Below are positions 35,587-42,958 of a stretch of 43,113 bases of DNA, in pieces (position 1 is the stretch's first letter; every line of letters begins with the position of its first letter). Source of the stretch: Comamonadaceae bacterium (GTDB lineage Bacteria > Pseudomonadota > Gammaproteobacteria > Burkholderiales > Burkholderiaceae_C). A model generated the notes under the pieces. The model did not search any database. It saw only the letters and a program-made list of their open reading frames with translations, and was not told the origin of the DNA. The position numbers were made by a program, and so were the translations under genes. The stretch covers positions 22,989 through 66,101 of the forward strand of contig JAUMYU010000003.1 in assembly GCA_030528485.1 (NCBI GenBank), given 5' to 3'.

Positions 35587-36435
35587 TCAGTATTTGTACA
35601 CGCCGTGCCCGCTCTTGCGGCCCAGGCGGCCAGCGGCGACCAGCTCGCGCAGCAGCGGGGCGGGGCGGTATTTGCTGTCGCCAAACTCTTGCAGATAGAC
35701 CTCCATCACGGCCAGGCACACGTCCAGCCCGATCAGGTCGGCCAGCGCCAGCGGGCCAATGGGGTGGTTGGCGCCGAGCTTCATGGCCTCGTCAATGGCT
35801 TCGGCCTTGGCCACGCCTTCGGCCAGCACGAAGAAGGCTTCGTTAATCATGGGCACGAGGATGCGGTTGACCACAAAGCCGGGCGCGTTCTGCACGGAAA
35901 CAGGCGTTTTGCCCAGCTTGCGGGCCATTTCGGCCACGGTGTCGTGCGTGGCGTCGCTGGTTTGCAGGCCGCGGATGACTTCCACCAGCGCCATCATCGG
36001 CACGGGGTTGAAAAAGTGCATGCCGATGAACTGCTCGGGCTGGCTGGTTTGCGCCGCCAGGCGGGTGATGGAGATGGAGGAGGTGTTGGTGGCAATGATG
36101 GTGCGCGGCGCGGCCACTTCCTCGATTTGCTTGATGATTTTGACCTTGAGGTCGTAGTTCTCGGTGGCCGCCTCGATGATGAGCTGGGCGGGCTGCAAAT
36201 CGACGTAGCGCGTGCTGCCCTTGATGCGCGCGAGGGTGTCGGCCTTGTCGGCCTCGGTGATTTTGTCTTTCTTGACCTGGCGATCCAGGCTGGAGGCAAT
36301 GGTGGCCAGCCCTTTGCTGACGGCCTCATCAGAGATATCGACCATGATGGCCTGCAAACCCGCAGCCGCTACCGCCTGGGCGATGCCGTTGCCCATAGTG
36401 CCTGCGCCGATGATGCCTACTGTCTGGATGCTCAT
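35587..36435 (-). CDS. 3-hydroxybutyryl-CoA dehydrogenase
   Basis: A 282-residue NAD-dependent 3-hydroxyacyl-CoA dehydrogenase (Hbd/PaaH family): Rossmann motif GIIGAGTMG (Gly10, Gly12, Gly15), catalytic His140 in GMHFFNPVP with Ser119 in NTSS, and the C-terminal helical domain with GANHPIGPLALADLIGLD. It interconverts 3-hydroxybutyryl-CoA and acetoacetyl-CoA in fatty acid oxidation or PHB-related metabolism. It is monocistronic and divergent from apt, with 166 bp between. Confidence 0.93.
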   Translation of the reverse strand: MSIQTVGIIGAGTMGNGIAQAVAAAGLQAIMVDISDEAVSKGLATIASSLDRQVKKDKITEADKADTLARIKGSTRYVDLQPAQLIIEAATENYDLKVKIIKQIEEVAAPRTIIATNTSSISITRLAAQTSQPEQFIGMHFFNPVPMMALVEVIRGLQTSDATHDTVAEMARKLGKTPVSVQNAPGFVVNRILVPMINEAFFVLAEGVAKAEAIDEAMKLGANHPIGPLALADLIGLDVCLAVMEVYLQEFGDSKYRPAPLLRELVAAGRLGRKSGHGVYKY

Positions 36436-36601
36436 GTGCTTCTTTCTGGAAAGGATAAGGGGAAATCAAAAAACGAAAACGCCTGGCGCGCAGGCCGTGG
36501 CTCCCCAAGCCAGCGCCAGCGCCAAGCGTGGCTGACTTTACACTACGCCCGCCTTGCCGCTGCGCGCCTGGCCCTCTTGCTTTTTGACTTCTCGCCCCGC
36601 C

Positions 36602-37165
36602 ATGACAGACGCCCTGCATTTGAACGTCTCCCAGTTTTTGCGCCAGCACATCCGTACCGTGCCCGATTGGCCCAGCCCCGGCGTGCAATTTCGCGACATC
36701 ACGCCGCTGTTGCAGGATCCGCTGGTGTTTCGCGTGCTCATCGACGCCTTCGTGCACCGCTACATGGCGCCGGGCATGCAGCCCGATGTGGTGGCCGGGC
36801 TGGATGCACGCGGCTTCATCATCGGCTCGGTCGTGGCCTATGAGCTGAACGTGGGCTTTGTGCCCATCCGCAAAAAAGGCAAGCTGCCCTTCACCACGGT
36901 GGAGGAGACTTACGAGCTGGAATACGGCAGCGCCACGGTGGAGCTGCACACCGATGCCGTCGCGCGCGGCCAGCGCGTGCTGCTGATCGACGATTTGATT
37001 GCCACGGGCGGCACCATGATTGCCGGCATCAAGCTGCTCGAACGCCTGGGCGCGCAAGTGATGGAGTGCGCCGTCATCGTCGATCTGCCCGAGCTGGGCG
37101 GCTCGGTCAAGGTGCGCGAGCTGGGCCATCCGCTCTTGACCTTGCTGCAATTTGACGGGCACTGA
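36602..37165 (+). CDS. apt: Adenine phosphoribosyltransferase
   Basis: A 187-residue purine salvage enzyme that makes AMP from adenine and PRPP. The PRPP-binding motif [13 protein letters not shown] is at 126-138, and [17 protein letters not shown] near residue 20 is family-typical. ATG 36602 begins [13 protein letters not shown]; upstream in-frame codons are not family-like. Confidence 0.95.
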   Translation: MTDALHLNVSQFLRQHIRTVPDWPSPGVQFRDITPLLQDPLVFRVLIDAFVHRYMAPGMQPDVVAGLDARGFIIGSVVAYELNVGFVPIRKKGKLPFTTVEETYELEYGSATVELHTDAVARGQRVLLIDDLIATGGTMIAGIKLLERLGAQVMECAVIVDLPELGGSVKVRELGHPLLTLLQFDGH

Positions 37166-37181
37166 TGGCGTACCGATTGCG

Positions 37182-37203
37182 CCTCGCTCGCACCTCGCTC
37201 GCG
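37182..37203 (+). repeat. Short tandem duplication between apt and yejB
   Basis: Two adjacent copies of an 11-base unit, CCTCGCTCGCA and CCTCGCTCGCG. It is probably of no importance, but it sits in the 68-bp gap between apt and yejB. Confidence 0.6.
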
Positions 37204-37233
37204 CAGTGATGATGCATTGATGCCCCGCCGCCC

Positions 37234-38259
37234 ATGTTCGCCTACATCCTCAAACGCCTGCTGCTGATGCTGCCTACGCTGCTGGGCGTGCTGCTGCTGA
37301 CCTTCATCGTCGTGCAATTCGTGCCCGGCGGGCCGGTGGAGCAGTATCTGGCCGAAGCGCGCTCGGGCCTGGGCGCCGAAGGCGCGGGCCTGCAATACCG
37401 CGGCCGCGAGGGGGTGGACGCGCAACGCCTGGCCGAAATCAAGGCGCTGTACGGCTTTGACAAACCGGCCCACGAGCGATTTTTCCAGATGCTGGGCCAG
37501 TTCGCCCGCTTTGACCTGGGCCGCAGCTTCATGCACAACAAGGATGTGTGGACGCTGATCCGGGAAAAACTCCCCGTCTCCGCCAGCCTGGGGCTGTGGA
37601 CGTTTTTCATCAGCTACCTCATCGCCGTGCCGCTGGGCGTGGCCAAGGCCGTGCGCGCGGGCAGCCGGTTCGACTTGCTCACCACGCTGCTGGTGCTGCT
37701 GGGCTACGCCGTGCCCGGCTTTGTGCTGGGCGTGGCGCTACTGGTGATTTTTGGCGGGCAACTGGAATGGTTCCCCCTGCGCGGGCTGACCTCGCCGCAC
37801 TGGGCCGAGATGGGCTGGGGCGAGCGTGTGGCCGATTACCTCTGGCACATCGCGCTGCCCGTGGCCTCGATGGTGGCGGGCAGCTTCGCCGTCACCACGC
37901 TGCTGACCAAAAACGCCGTGCTGGAGGAAATTCGCAAGCAATACGTGCTCACCGCCCGCGCCAAGGGCCTGCGCGAAGGCCAGGTGCTGTGGCGGCATGT
38001 GTTTCGCAACGCGCTCATCCCCATCGTCACCGGCTTTCCCGCCGCCTTCATTGGCGCGTTCTTCACCGGCGCGCTGCTGATTGAAACCCTGTTCACGCTC
38101 GATGGCCTGGGCCTGCTGGGCTATGAAAGCATCATCCGGCGCGACTTCCCCGTGGTGCTGGGCACCCTGTATCTGTTCACCCTCATCGGCCTGCTGACCA
38201 AGCTGGTGAGCGACTTGTGCTACCTCTGGGTTGATCCGCGCGTGAAGTTCGACGGGTGA
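37234..38259 (+). CDS. yejB: Microcin C-type oligopeptide ABC transporter permease YejB (orphan)
   Basis: A 341-residue inner-membrane permease with about six helices. It shares with E. coli YejB the segments YRGREGVDAQRLAEIKALYG, FDKPAHERFF, the EAA-loop region KQYVLTARAKGL followed by WRHVFRNALIP, and a VDPRVKFDG C-terminus. YejABEF imports peptides and microcin C. Neither yejA, yejE nor yejF is adjacent: apt lies before and ribD after. It either pairs with subunits encoded elsewhere or is a leftover of a rearranged operon, though its length and motifs look intact. Confidence 0.9.
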   Translation: MFAYILKRLLLMLPTLLGVLLLTFIVVQFVPGGPVEQYLAEARSGLGAEGAGLQYRGREGVDAQRLAEIKALYGFDKPAHERFFQMLGQFARFDLGRSFMHNKDVWTLIREKLPVSASLGLWTFFISYLIAVPLGVAKAVRAGSRFDLLTTLLVLLGYAVPGFVLGVALLVIFGGQLEWFPLRGLTSPHWAEMGWGERVADYLWHIALPVASMVAGSFAVTTLLTKNAVLEEIRKQYVLTARAKGLREGQVLWRHVFRNALIPIVTGFPAAFIGAFFTGALLIETLFTLDGLGLLGYESIIRRDFPVVLGTLYLFTLIGLLTKLVSDLCYLWVDPRVKFDG

Positions 38260-38338
38260 CATGCGACAGACGCGCCGGGCCCATCCCGGCCCGAAACAGC
38301 CGCCCGCCAAGCCAAGCGCCCGCATCCCCTGCCCCTTC

Positions 38339-39517
38339 ATGACCGACACCCCCCACCCCCTGCCGCCCCCCTCGGCGGCCATGCAACGCAGTCTGGCGCT
38401 GGCCGCCCAGGCCGTGGGCCTGTCCAATCCCAACCCGGCCGTGGGCTGCGTCCTCATCGCGCCCGGTGGGCAATGCATCGGCCAGGGCCACACCCAGGCC
38501 GTGGGCGGCCCGCATGCGGAAGTCATGGCGCTGCGCGATGCCGCCGCACGCGGGCACAGCGTGCAGGGCGCAACCGCCTACGTCACCCTCGAACCCTGCG
38601 CCCACCACGGCCGCACGCCCCCGTGCTGCGATGCCCTCATCACCGCTGGCGTGGGCAAAGTCGTCGCCGCGCTGGTCGATCCCCATCCCCAAGTGGCCGG
38701 CCAGGGCCTGGCCCGCCTGCGCGCCGCGGGCATTGCGGTGGAGCTGGGCGATGGCGCGGCCCAGGCGGCCGAACTCAACCTCGGCTTTTTGCAACGCATG
38801 CGCACTGGCCGCCCCTGGCTGCGCAGCAAAATCGCCGCCTCGCTCGACGGCCTCACCGCCCTGCCCGATGGCCAAAGCCAATGGATCACCGGCCCCCAGG
38901 CCCGCAGCGACGGCCAGCACTGGCGTCAGCGCGCCTGCGTGGTGCTGACCGGCGTGGGCACGGTGCTGGCCGACGACCCGCTGCTCAACGTGCGCGAAAC
39001 CGCCGCAGGCAGCGCCGCGCGCCAGCCCCATCTGGCCATCGTCGATAGCCGCCTGCGCACCCCGCCCGGCGCGCGGCTGTGGCAAGCGCCGGGCCGCCAG
39101 GTCTGGCTGTTTGCCAGCGCAGAAACCGCCAACGACGTGGCCCAGCGCCAACGCCAGCAGGCGCTTCAGGCGCTGGGCGCGCGCGTGGTGCTGGTGGCCG
39201 GTACGCCGCAAGGGCTGGATTTGGAGGAAGTGGTGCAGCACCTGGCGCGCATGCCCGCCAACGAAGTGCATGTGGAGGCGGGCGCCACTCTCAACGGCGC
39301 GCTGCTGCGCGCGGGCCTGATCGACGAATGCCTGCTGTATCTGGCCCCCAAACTGCTGGGCACAGGCCGCCCGATGGCAGCGGGCCTGCGGCTGGAGGCG
39401 CTTGAGCAGGCCCCCGACTGGCATTGGCTGGATCGCGCCTGGCTGGGCGCGGATTTGCGCCTGCGCTTGAGCCGTCGGCCCCTGGGGGGTTTGATTGGCG
39501 TGGATGAAGCAGCTTGA
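38339..39517 (+). CDS. ribD: Bifunctional riboflavin biosynthesis deaminase/reductase RibD
   Basis: A 392-residue enzyme with an N-terminal CMP/dCMP-deaminase-like zinc domain (His59-Ala-Glu61 in GGPHAEVMAL, Cys87 and Cys96 in TLEPCAHHGRTPPCC) and a C-terminal reductase domain from about 160 (RPWLRSKIAASLDG, GVGTVLADDPLLNVR). It performs the second and third steps of riboflavin synthesis. Starts at 38381 and 38261 are also possible; 38339 is a compromise, while the strongest family similarity begins at MQRSLALAAQA (38381). It follows yejB by 79 bp; other rib genes are not in the window. Confidence 0.93.
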   Translation: MTDTPHPLPPPSAAMQRSLALAAQAVGLSNPNPAVGCVLIAPGGQCIGQGHTQAVGGPHAEVMALRDAAARGHSVQGATAYVTLEPCAHHGRTPPCCDALITAGVGKVVAALVDPHPQVAGQGLARLRAAGIAVELGDGAAQAAELNLGFLQRMRTGRPWLRSKIAASLDGLTALPDGQSQWITGPQARSDGQHWRQRACVVLTGVGTVLADDPLLNVRETAAGSAARQPHLAIVDSRLRTPPGARLWQAPGRQVWLFASAETANDVAQRQRQQALQALGARVVLVAGTPQGLDLEEVVQHLARMPANEVHVEAGATLNGALLRAGLIDECLLYLAPKLLGTGRPMAAGLRLEALEQAPDWHWLDRAWLGADLRLRLSRRPLGGLIGVDEAA

Positions 39518-39521
39518 GAAA

Positions 39522-39605
39522 GAATTTTGCAAATCAAAAGGAAATAAAATCGCCTTGTTTCGGCATGCTGGTGTTAAAATAGATTTTCCTTTTGATTGAA
39601 ATAAA
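39522..39605 (-). repeat. Dispersed AT-rich palindromic element, copy 12 (reverse orientation)
   Basis: Left arm GCAAATCAAAAGGAAATAAA and right arm GATTTTCCTTTTGATTGAAA; the AATCAAAAGGAAA core is identical in both arms. The motif reads ATGCCGAAACAAGGCG on the minus strand, so this copy is inverted. It starts five bases after the ribD stop and ends in the terminator stem at 39603. Confidence 0.9.
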
Positions 39606-39642
39606 AAACCGCCGTGGCGCAGTGCGCAAACGGCGGTTTTTT
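39603..39642. terminator. Bidirectional terminator between ribD and tig
   Basis: AAAAAACCGCCG at 39603-39614 pairs with its complement at 39631-39642; the loop has an inner GCGC-AGT-GCGC stem. A-tract and T-tract flanks suit both strands. Confidence 0.92.
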
Positions 39643-39709
39643 CAGGCTTGGAGTCAAGGCCCGTGGGGCCTTGCATGGGCTTGATGCCCCCTGGGGAAGG
39701 GAGAGGGAA

Positions 39710-41062
39710 TCAAGCCTCGGCTTGTTCCTGCTCTGCTTGCGCTTCTTGCGCCGGGGCGGGGCTCATCAGCTCCTCGAAGCTGATGGTCTTGTCCACCGTC
39801 TTGGCCTGCTTGAGCACGAACTCGGTGACGTTGTTCTCGATCACCACGGCTTCGATTTCGCCCAGGCGCTGGCGATCGGCAAAGTACCAGCGCACCACTT
39901 CCTCGGGCTTCTCGTAGCTGGCAGCCAGCTCCTCCACATGGGCGCGCAATTGCTCGGGCGTGGCTTCCAGGCCATTGGCGCCCACCAGCTCGGCCACCAC
40001 CAGGCCCAGGCGCACGCGGCGCTCGGCTTGCGGGCGGAACACGTCGGCGGGGATGGCTTGCTGGTCGATATCCTTGTAGCCGCGCTGGCGAAGGTCTTCG
40101 CGCATGCCTTGCTCCAGGCGGGCGATTTCGCCTTGCACGGCGGCTGTGGGCAGATCCATCTCGGCCTTGGTCAGCAGGGCATCCAGCACGGCTTGCTTGT
40201 TGCGCGCCTGCACGCGGAACTTGACTTCGCGCGCCAGGTTTTTGCGGATGTCCTCGCGCAGGCCGTCCACCGTGGCGGCTTGCACGCCCAGGGATTTGGC
40301 GAATTCGTCGGTGACTTCGGGCAGCGTGGCCGCTTCGACTTTCTTGATGGTGACGAGGAAGTCGGCCGTCTTGCCCGCCACTTCCGTGCCGTGGTAGTCC
40401 TGCGGGAAGGCCAGCGGGAAGGTCTTGCTCTCGCCCACCTTCATGCCCAGCACGGCGTCCTCAAACTCCTTGAGCATGTGGCCTTCGCCGACCAGGAAAG
40501 CGAAGTCCTCGGCCTGGCCGCCAGCGAAAGCGTCGCCGTCGATCTTGCCTTCGAAGTCCACCGTCACGCGGTCGCCCGTTTGCACGGCGTCGTCCTTGCC
40601 GCGCTGGGCAAAGGTGCGGCGCTGCTTGCGCAGAATCTCCAGCGTGCGCTCGATGGCGGCTTCGTCCACTTCGACGTTGACGCGCTCGATCTCCAGATCG
40701 CTCAAATCGCCGATTTGCACGTCGGGATACACCTCGAAGACGGCCTCGAAATCCGCAAAGCCTTCGGCAGCGCCGGCTTTTTCGCTGATGCGGGGCCGGC
40801 CAGCCACGCGCAGCAGGGCTTCTTCCACCGCTTTGTTAAAGGCCTGGCCGACCTGGTCGTTCAGCACTTCGTAATGCACGGAAGCGCCGTAGCGTTGGGC
40901 CACGACGGACATGGGCACTTTGCCGGGGCGAAAGCCGTCCATCTTGACGCTGCGGGCCAGCTTTTTCAGGCGCGCCTGCACTTCTTGTTCGATGGCTTGC
41001 ACAGGCAGGCTCAGCGTGATCTTGCGTTCGAGCTTATCCAGCACTTCTACGTTGACGGTCAT
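39710..41062 (-). CDS. tig: Trigger factor
   Basis: A 450-residue ribosome-bound chaperone with the N-terminal ribosome-docking signature GFRPGKVP (43-50), a central FKBP-type PPIase domain (about 155-245; VTVDFEGKIDGDAFAGG) and a helical C-terminal chaperone domain. An acidic, Gln/Ala-rich tail (QEAQAEQEQAEA) ends it. ATG 41062 has AGGA nine bases upstream. In many proteobacteria clpP and clpX follow tig; here a terminator follows instead. A tRNA gene lies 106 bases upstream on the same strand. Confidence 0.96.
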   Translation of the reverse strand: MTVNVEVLDKLERKITLSLPVQAIEQEVQARLKKLARSVKMDGFRPGKVPMSVVAQRYGASVHYEVLNDQVGQAFNKAVEEALLRVAGRPRISEKAGAAEGFADFEAVFEVYPDVQIGDLSDLEIERVNVEVDEAAIERTLEILRKQRRTFAQRGKDDAVQTGDRVTVDFEGKIDGDAFAGGQAEDFAFLVGEGHMLKEFEDAVLGMKVGESKTFPLAFPQDYHGTEVAGKTADFLVTIKKVEAATLPEVTDEFAKSLGVQAATVDGLREDIRKNLAREVKFRVQARNKQAVLDALLTKAEMDLPTAAVQGEIARLEQGMREDLRQRGYKDIDQQAIPADVFRPQAERRVRLGLVVAELVGANGLEATPEQLRAHVEELAASYEKPEEVVRWYFADRQRLGEIEAVVIENNVTEFVLKQAKTVDKTISFEELMSPAPAQEAQAEQEQAEA

Positions 41063-41168
41063 GGGTGTAGTCCTGAGTGGCTGCGGCGCGGCTGGCAAAA
41101 GCCGCGCTGCGGGGAGGAATGAATCAAGCGCGCCGCGTGCGGCCGCCCGCGAATGATCGTTGCATGGA

Positions 41169-41253
41169 TGGTGCGCGAGGGGGGACTCGAACCCCCACAC
41201 CTTACGGCGTCAAGACCTAAACCTGATGCGTCTACCAATTCCGCCACCCGCGC
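41169..41253 (-). tRNA. tRNA-Leu (anticodon UAG)
   Basis: On the minus strand the 85 bases begin GCGCGGGTGGCGGAATTGG and end TCGCGCACCA with an encoded CCA. The seven-base acceptor stem pairs, the anticodon stem TCAGG pairs with CTTGA around the loop TTTAGGT (anticodon TAG), a long variable arm of the class II type follows (GACGCCGTAAGGTG), and the T arm GGGGG-TTCGAGT-CCCCC is perfect. It reads CUA and other CUN leucine codons. Confidence 0.96.
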
Positions 41254-41503
41254 AAGTCTTTGATCCCGGTACGTGCCTGCCTGGGCCAAAAAGCCAGCGG
41301 GCGGGCCGAACCCGGTAAAACCGGCTGATTCTACAGAGGTTTGCCCCTGCCGCAGCGAAGCCTGGCGCCGTGGGCGTTGGCGGCTTGAGTCGGCGCCAAC
41401 TCCCCCAAAACCAACGGGTATTCAGGTTTTGGAAGAATGCCGCCCCCATGCGCTGGCCGAAGGGTTTGGCTGCGCCCCCGGTTCAACCTATACAGGAGAG
41501 ACA

Positions 41504-42451
41504 ATGACCTTGACGATGAAAAAAGTAGGCACGCTGCTGGCGGCTTTTTTCCTGGCCTTTTTGATGTTCGCGCATGTGGATGCGGAAGCGCGCCGCATGG
41601 GCGGCGGCAGTTCGGTCGGGCGCCAATCGGGCAACGTGACGCAGCGCCAGGCCACGCCCCCGGCCGCGCAGCGCGGCACGCCCGCAGCCAACACCCCGCA
41701 AGCGCGCCCGCGCAGCCCCATGATGGGCATGCTCGGCGGCCTGGCCGCTGGTCTGGGCCTGGCCTGGCTGGCCAGCTCGCTGGGTCTGGGCGAGGAGTTC
41801 GGCTCCATCATGCTGATGATGTTGTTGGGCATGGTGGCCTTGGCCGCAATCGGGTTTTTCATGCGCTCGCGCAACCGCGCGGCCATGCAAGGCGCGGGCG
41901 CATCGCCTTTCGCGGGCGTTGCGGGCAACCAGCCCCAGGCCCCCGTGCAAGCGGCTGCACGCAGCTACAGCCCCAACAATGTGGGCAACGACGCCTCCGC
42001 CCGCCCGTTCGAGCAAGGCGGCTCCATGATCGGCTCGGCCCTGGCAGGCTCGCAAAACTGGGGCATCCCCGCAGGCTTTGACACCGAAGGCTTTTTGAGC
42101 GCCGCCAAGCGTAACTTCGTCAGCCTGCAAAAAGCCTGGGACGAGAAAGACCTGATCGCCCTGCGCGCCATGATGACCGACGAAATGCTGGCCGAAATCC
42201 GCCAGCAACTGGCCGAGCGCGACGCGGCCAATGGCGGCAAGCCCAACCACACCGAAGTCATCACGCTGGATGCGCAACTGCTGGGCATCGAGGAGCTGGA
42301 AAACGACTACATGGCCAGCGTGGAGTTCTCCGGCATGATCCGCGAGGATGCCTCCGCAGGCCCCAACCCCTTCCGCGAGGTCTGGAACATGACCAAGGCC
42401 AAGGATGGCAGCTCCGGCTGGCTGGTGGCGGGCTTGCAAGCCTTGCAGTGA
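41504..42451 (+). CDS. Tim44-like domain membrane protein
   Basis: A 315-residue protein with an N-terminal signal or anchor (about 5-25, ending HVDAEA), a Gly/Pro/Ala-rich linker, two transmembrane stretches (about 74-94 and 101-121), and a C-terminal Tim44-like domain (about 175-315: FLSAAKRNFVSLQKAWDEKDLIALRAMMTDEMLAEI). This layout is common in beta-proteobacteria; the function is not settled. ATG 41504 has AGGAGAG close upstream. Confidence 0.88.
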   Translation: MTLTMKKVGTLLAAFFLAFLMFAHVDAEARRMGGGSSVGRQSGNVTQRQATPPAAQRGTPAANTPQARPRSPMMGMLGGLAAGLGLAWLASSLGLGEEFGSIMLMMLLGMVALAAIGFFMRSRNRAAMQGAGASPFAGVAGNQPQAPVQAAARSYSPNNVGNDASARPFEQGGSMIGSALAGSQNWGIPAGFDTEGFLSAAKRNFVSLQKAWDEKDLIALRAMMTDEMLAEIRQQLAERDAANGGKPNHTEVITLDAQLLGIEELENDYMASVEFSGMIREDASAGPNPFREVWNMTKAKDGSSGWLVAGLQALQ

Positions 42452-42464
42452 ACCGGAAGCCCTC

Positions 42465-42546
42465 AAATTACCAATCAAAAGGAAAATAAATGACCTTGTT
42501 TTGGCATGGTACGCAATGAATTGATTTTCCTTTGATTGGTAAAATT
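42465..42546 (-). repeat. Dispersed AT-rich palindromic element, copy 13 (reverse orientation)
   Basis: Left arm AAATTACCAATCAAAAGGAA and right arm GATTTTCCTTTGATTGGTAA; both arms share ACCAATC rather than ACAAATC. The motif reads ATGCCAAAACAAGGTCATTT on the minus strand. It lies 13 bases after the Tim44-like gene and seven before the terminator. Confidence 0.9.
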
Positions 42547-42553
42547 GGAAAAC

Positions 42554-42585
42554 GAAAAAGCCGCCCCAAACGAGGCGGCTTTTTT
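42554..42585. terminator. Bidirectional terminator after the Tim44-like gene
   Basis: AAAAAGCCGCC at 42555-42565 pairs with GGCGGCTTTTT at 42574-42584, loop of eight bases; T-tract on the plus strand and A-tract on the other side serve both convergent genes. Confidence 0.92.
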
Positions 42586-42596
42586 CATGCTTGCGC

Positions 42597-42917
42597 TCAG
42601 GCAGAAGGGGGCATGGGCTTGATCGGCGCAAGGCATGCTTCCAGCAGCAGTGCTGCGCCGATCAACAGGTTGCTGGTCGTGAATATCCCCAGCCCTTGAA
42701 GAAGGTGGCCGCCCAGGGCAGTCAATGCCGCCACCGCCAGTGCGGCCAGATACACGGGGATCAACAATAGCTGTTGCAGTAGTTCAAAAGCCGTGCTGTG
42801 GGGGATGCGCACTGCGCCGCGGCAGTGTCCGCACACGAAGGGCCGGCGGCGGCTGTGCAGCAGGATGTGCTTTAGCGGGATGCCTGGGTGCTGGCAGCAC
42901 GGGCAGCGGCGTTGCAT
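42597..42917 (-). CDS. Small zinc-ribbon membrane protein, uncharacterised
   Basis: A 106-residue protein I do not recognise as a named family. The N-terminus has a treble-clef or ribbon-like cysteine set (CPCC at 5-8 and CGHC at 29-32) followed by two hydrophobic helices (about 46-68 and 80-96). This pattern suggests a cytoplasmic metal-binding head on a membrane hairpin. Similar short CXXC-plus-two-helix proteins occur in Comamonadaceae. No clear ribosome binding site. Confidence 0.65.
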   Translation of the reverse strand: MQRRCPCCQHPGIPLKHILLHSRRRPFVCGHCRGAVRIPHSTAFELLQQLLLIPVYLAALAVAALTALGGHLLQGLGIFTTSNLLIGAALLLEACLAPIKPMPPSA

Positions 42918-42958
42918 GGCGGGTTGATGGCGAGTGGGTGGGGCGGCGTCAGCGCGCT

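Noticed and set aside
41169-41253. tRNA-Leu as an attachment site for an integrated element
   Set aside because: No integrase and no second copy of the tRNA 3' end is visible within the window; flanking genes are core functions.
1861-42546. The repeated palindromes as a CRISPR array or as insertion sequences
   Set aside because: Copies are dispersed singly over 40 kb with no regular spacers and no cas genes, and none encloses an ORF. A non-autonomous mobile element remains possible, but no transposase is in the window.
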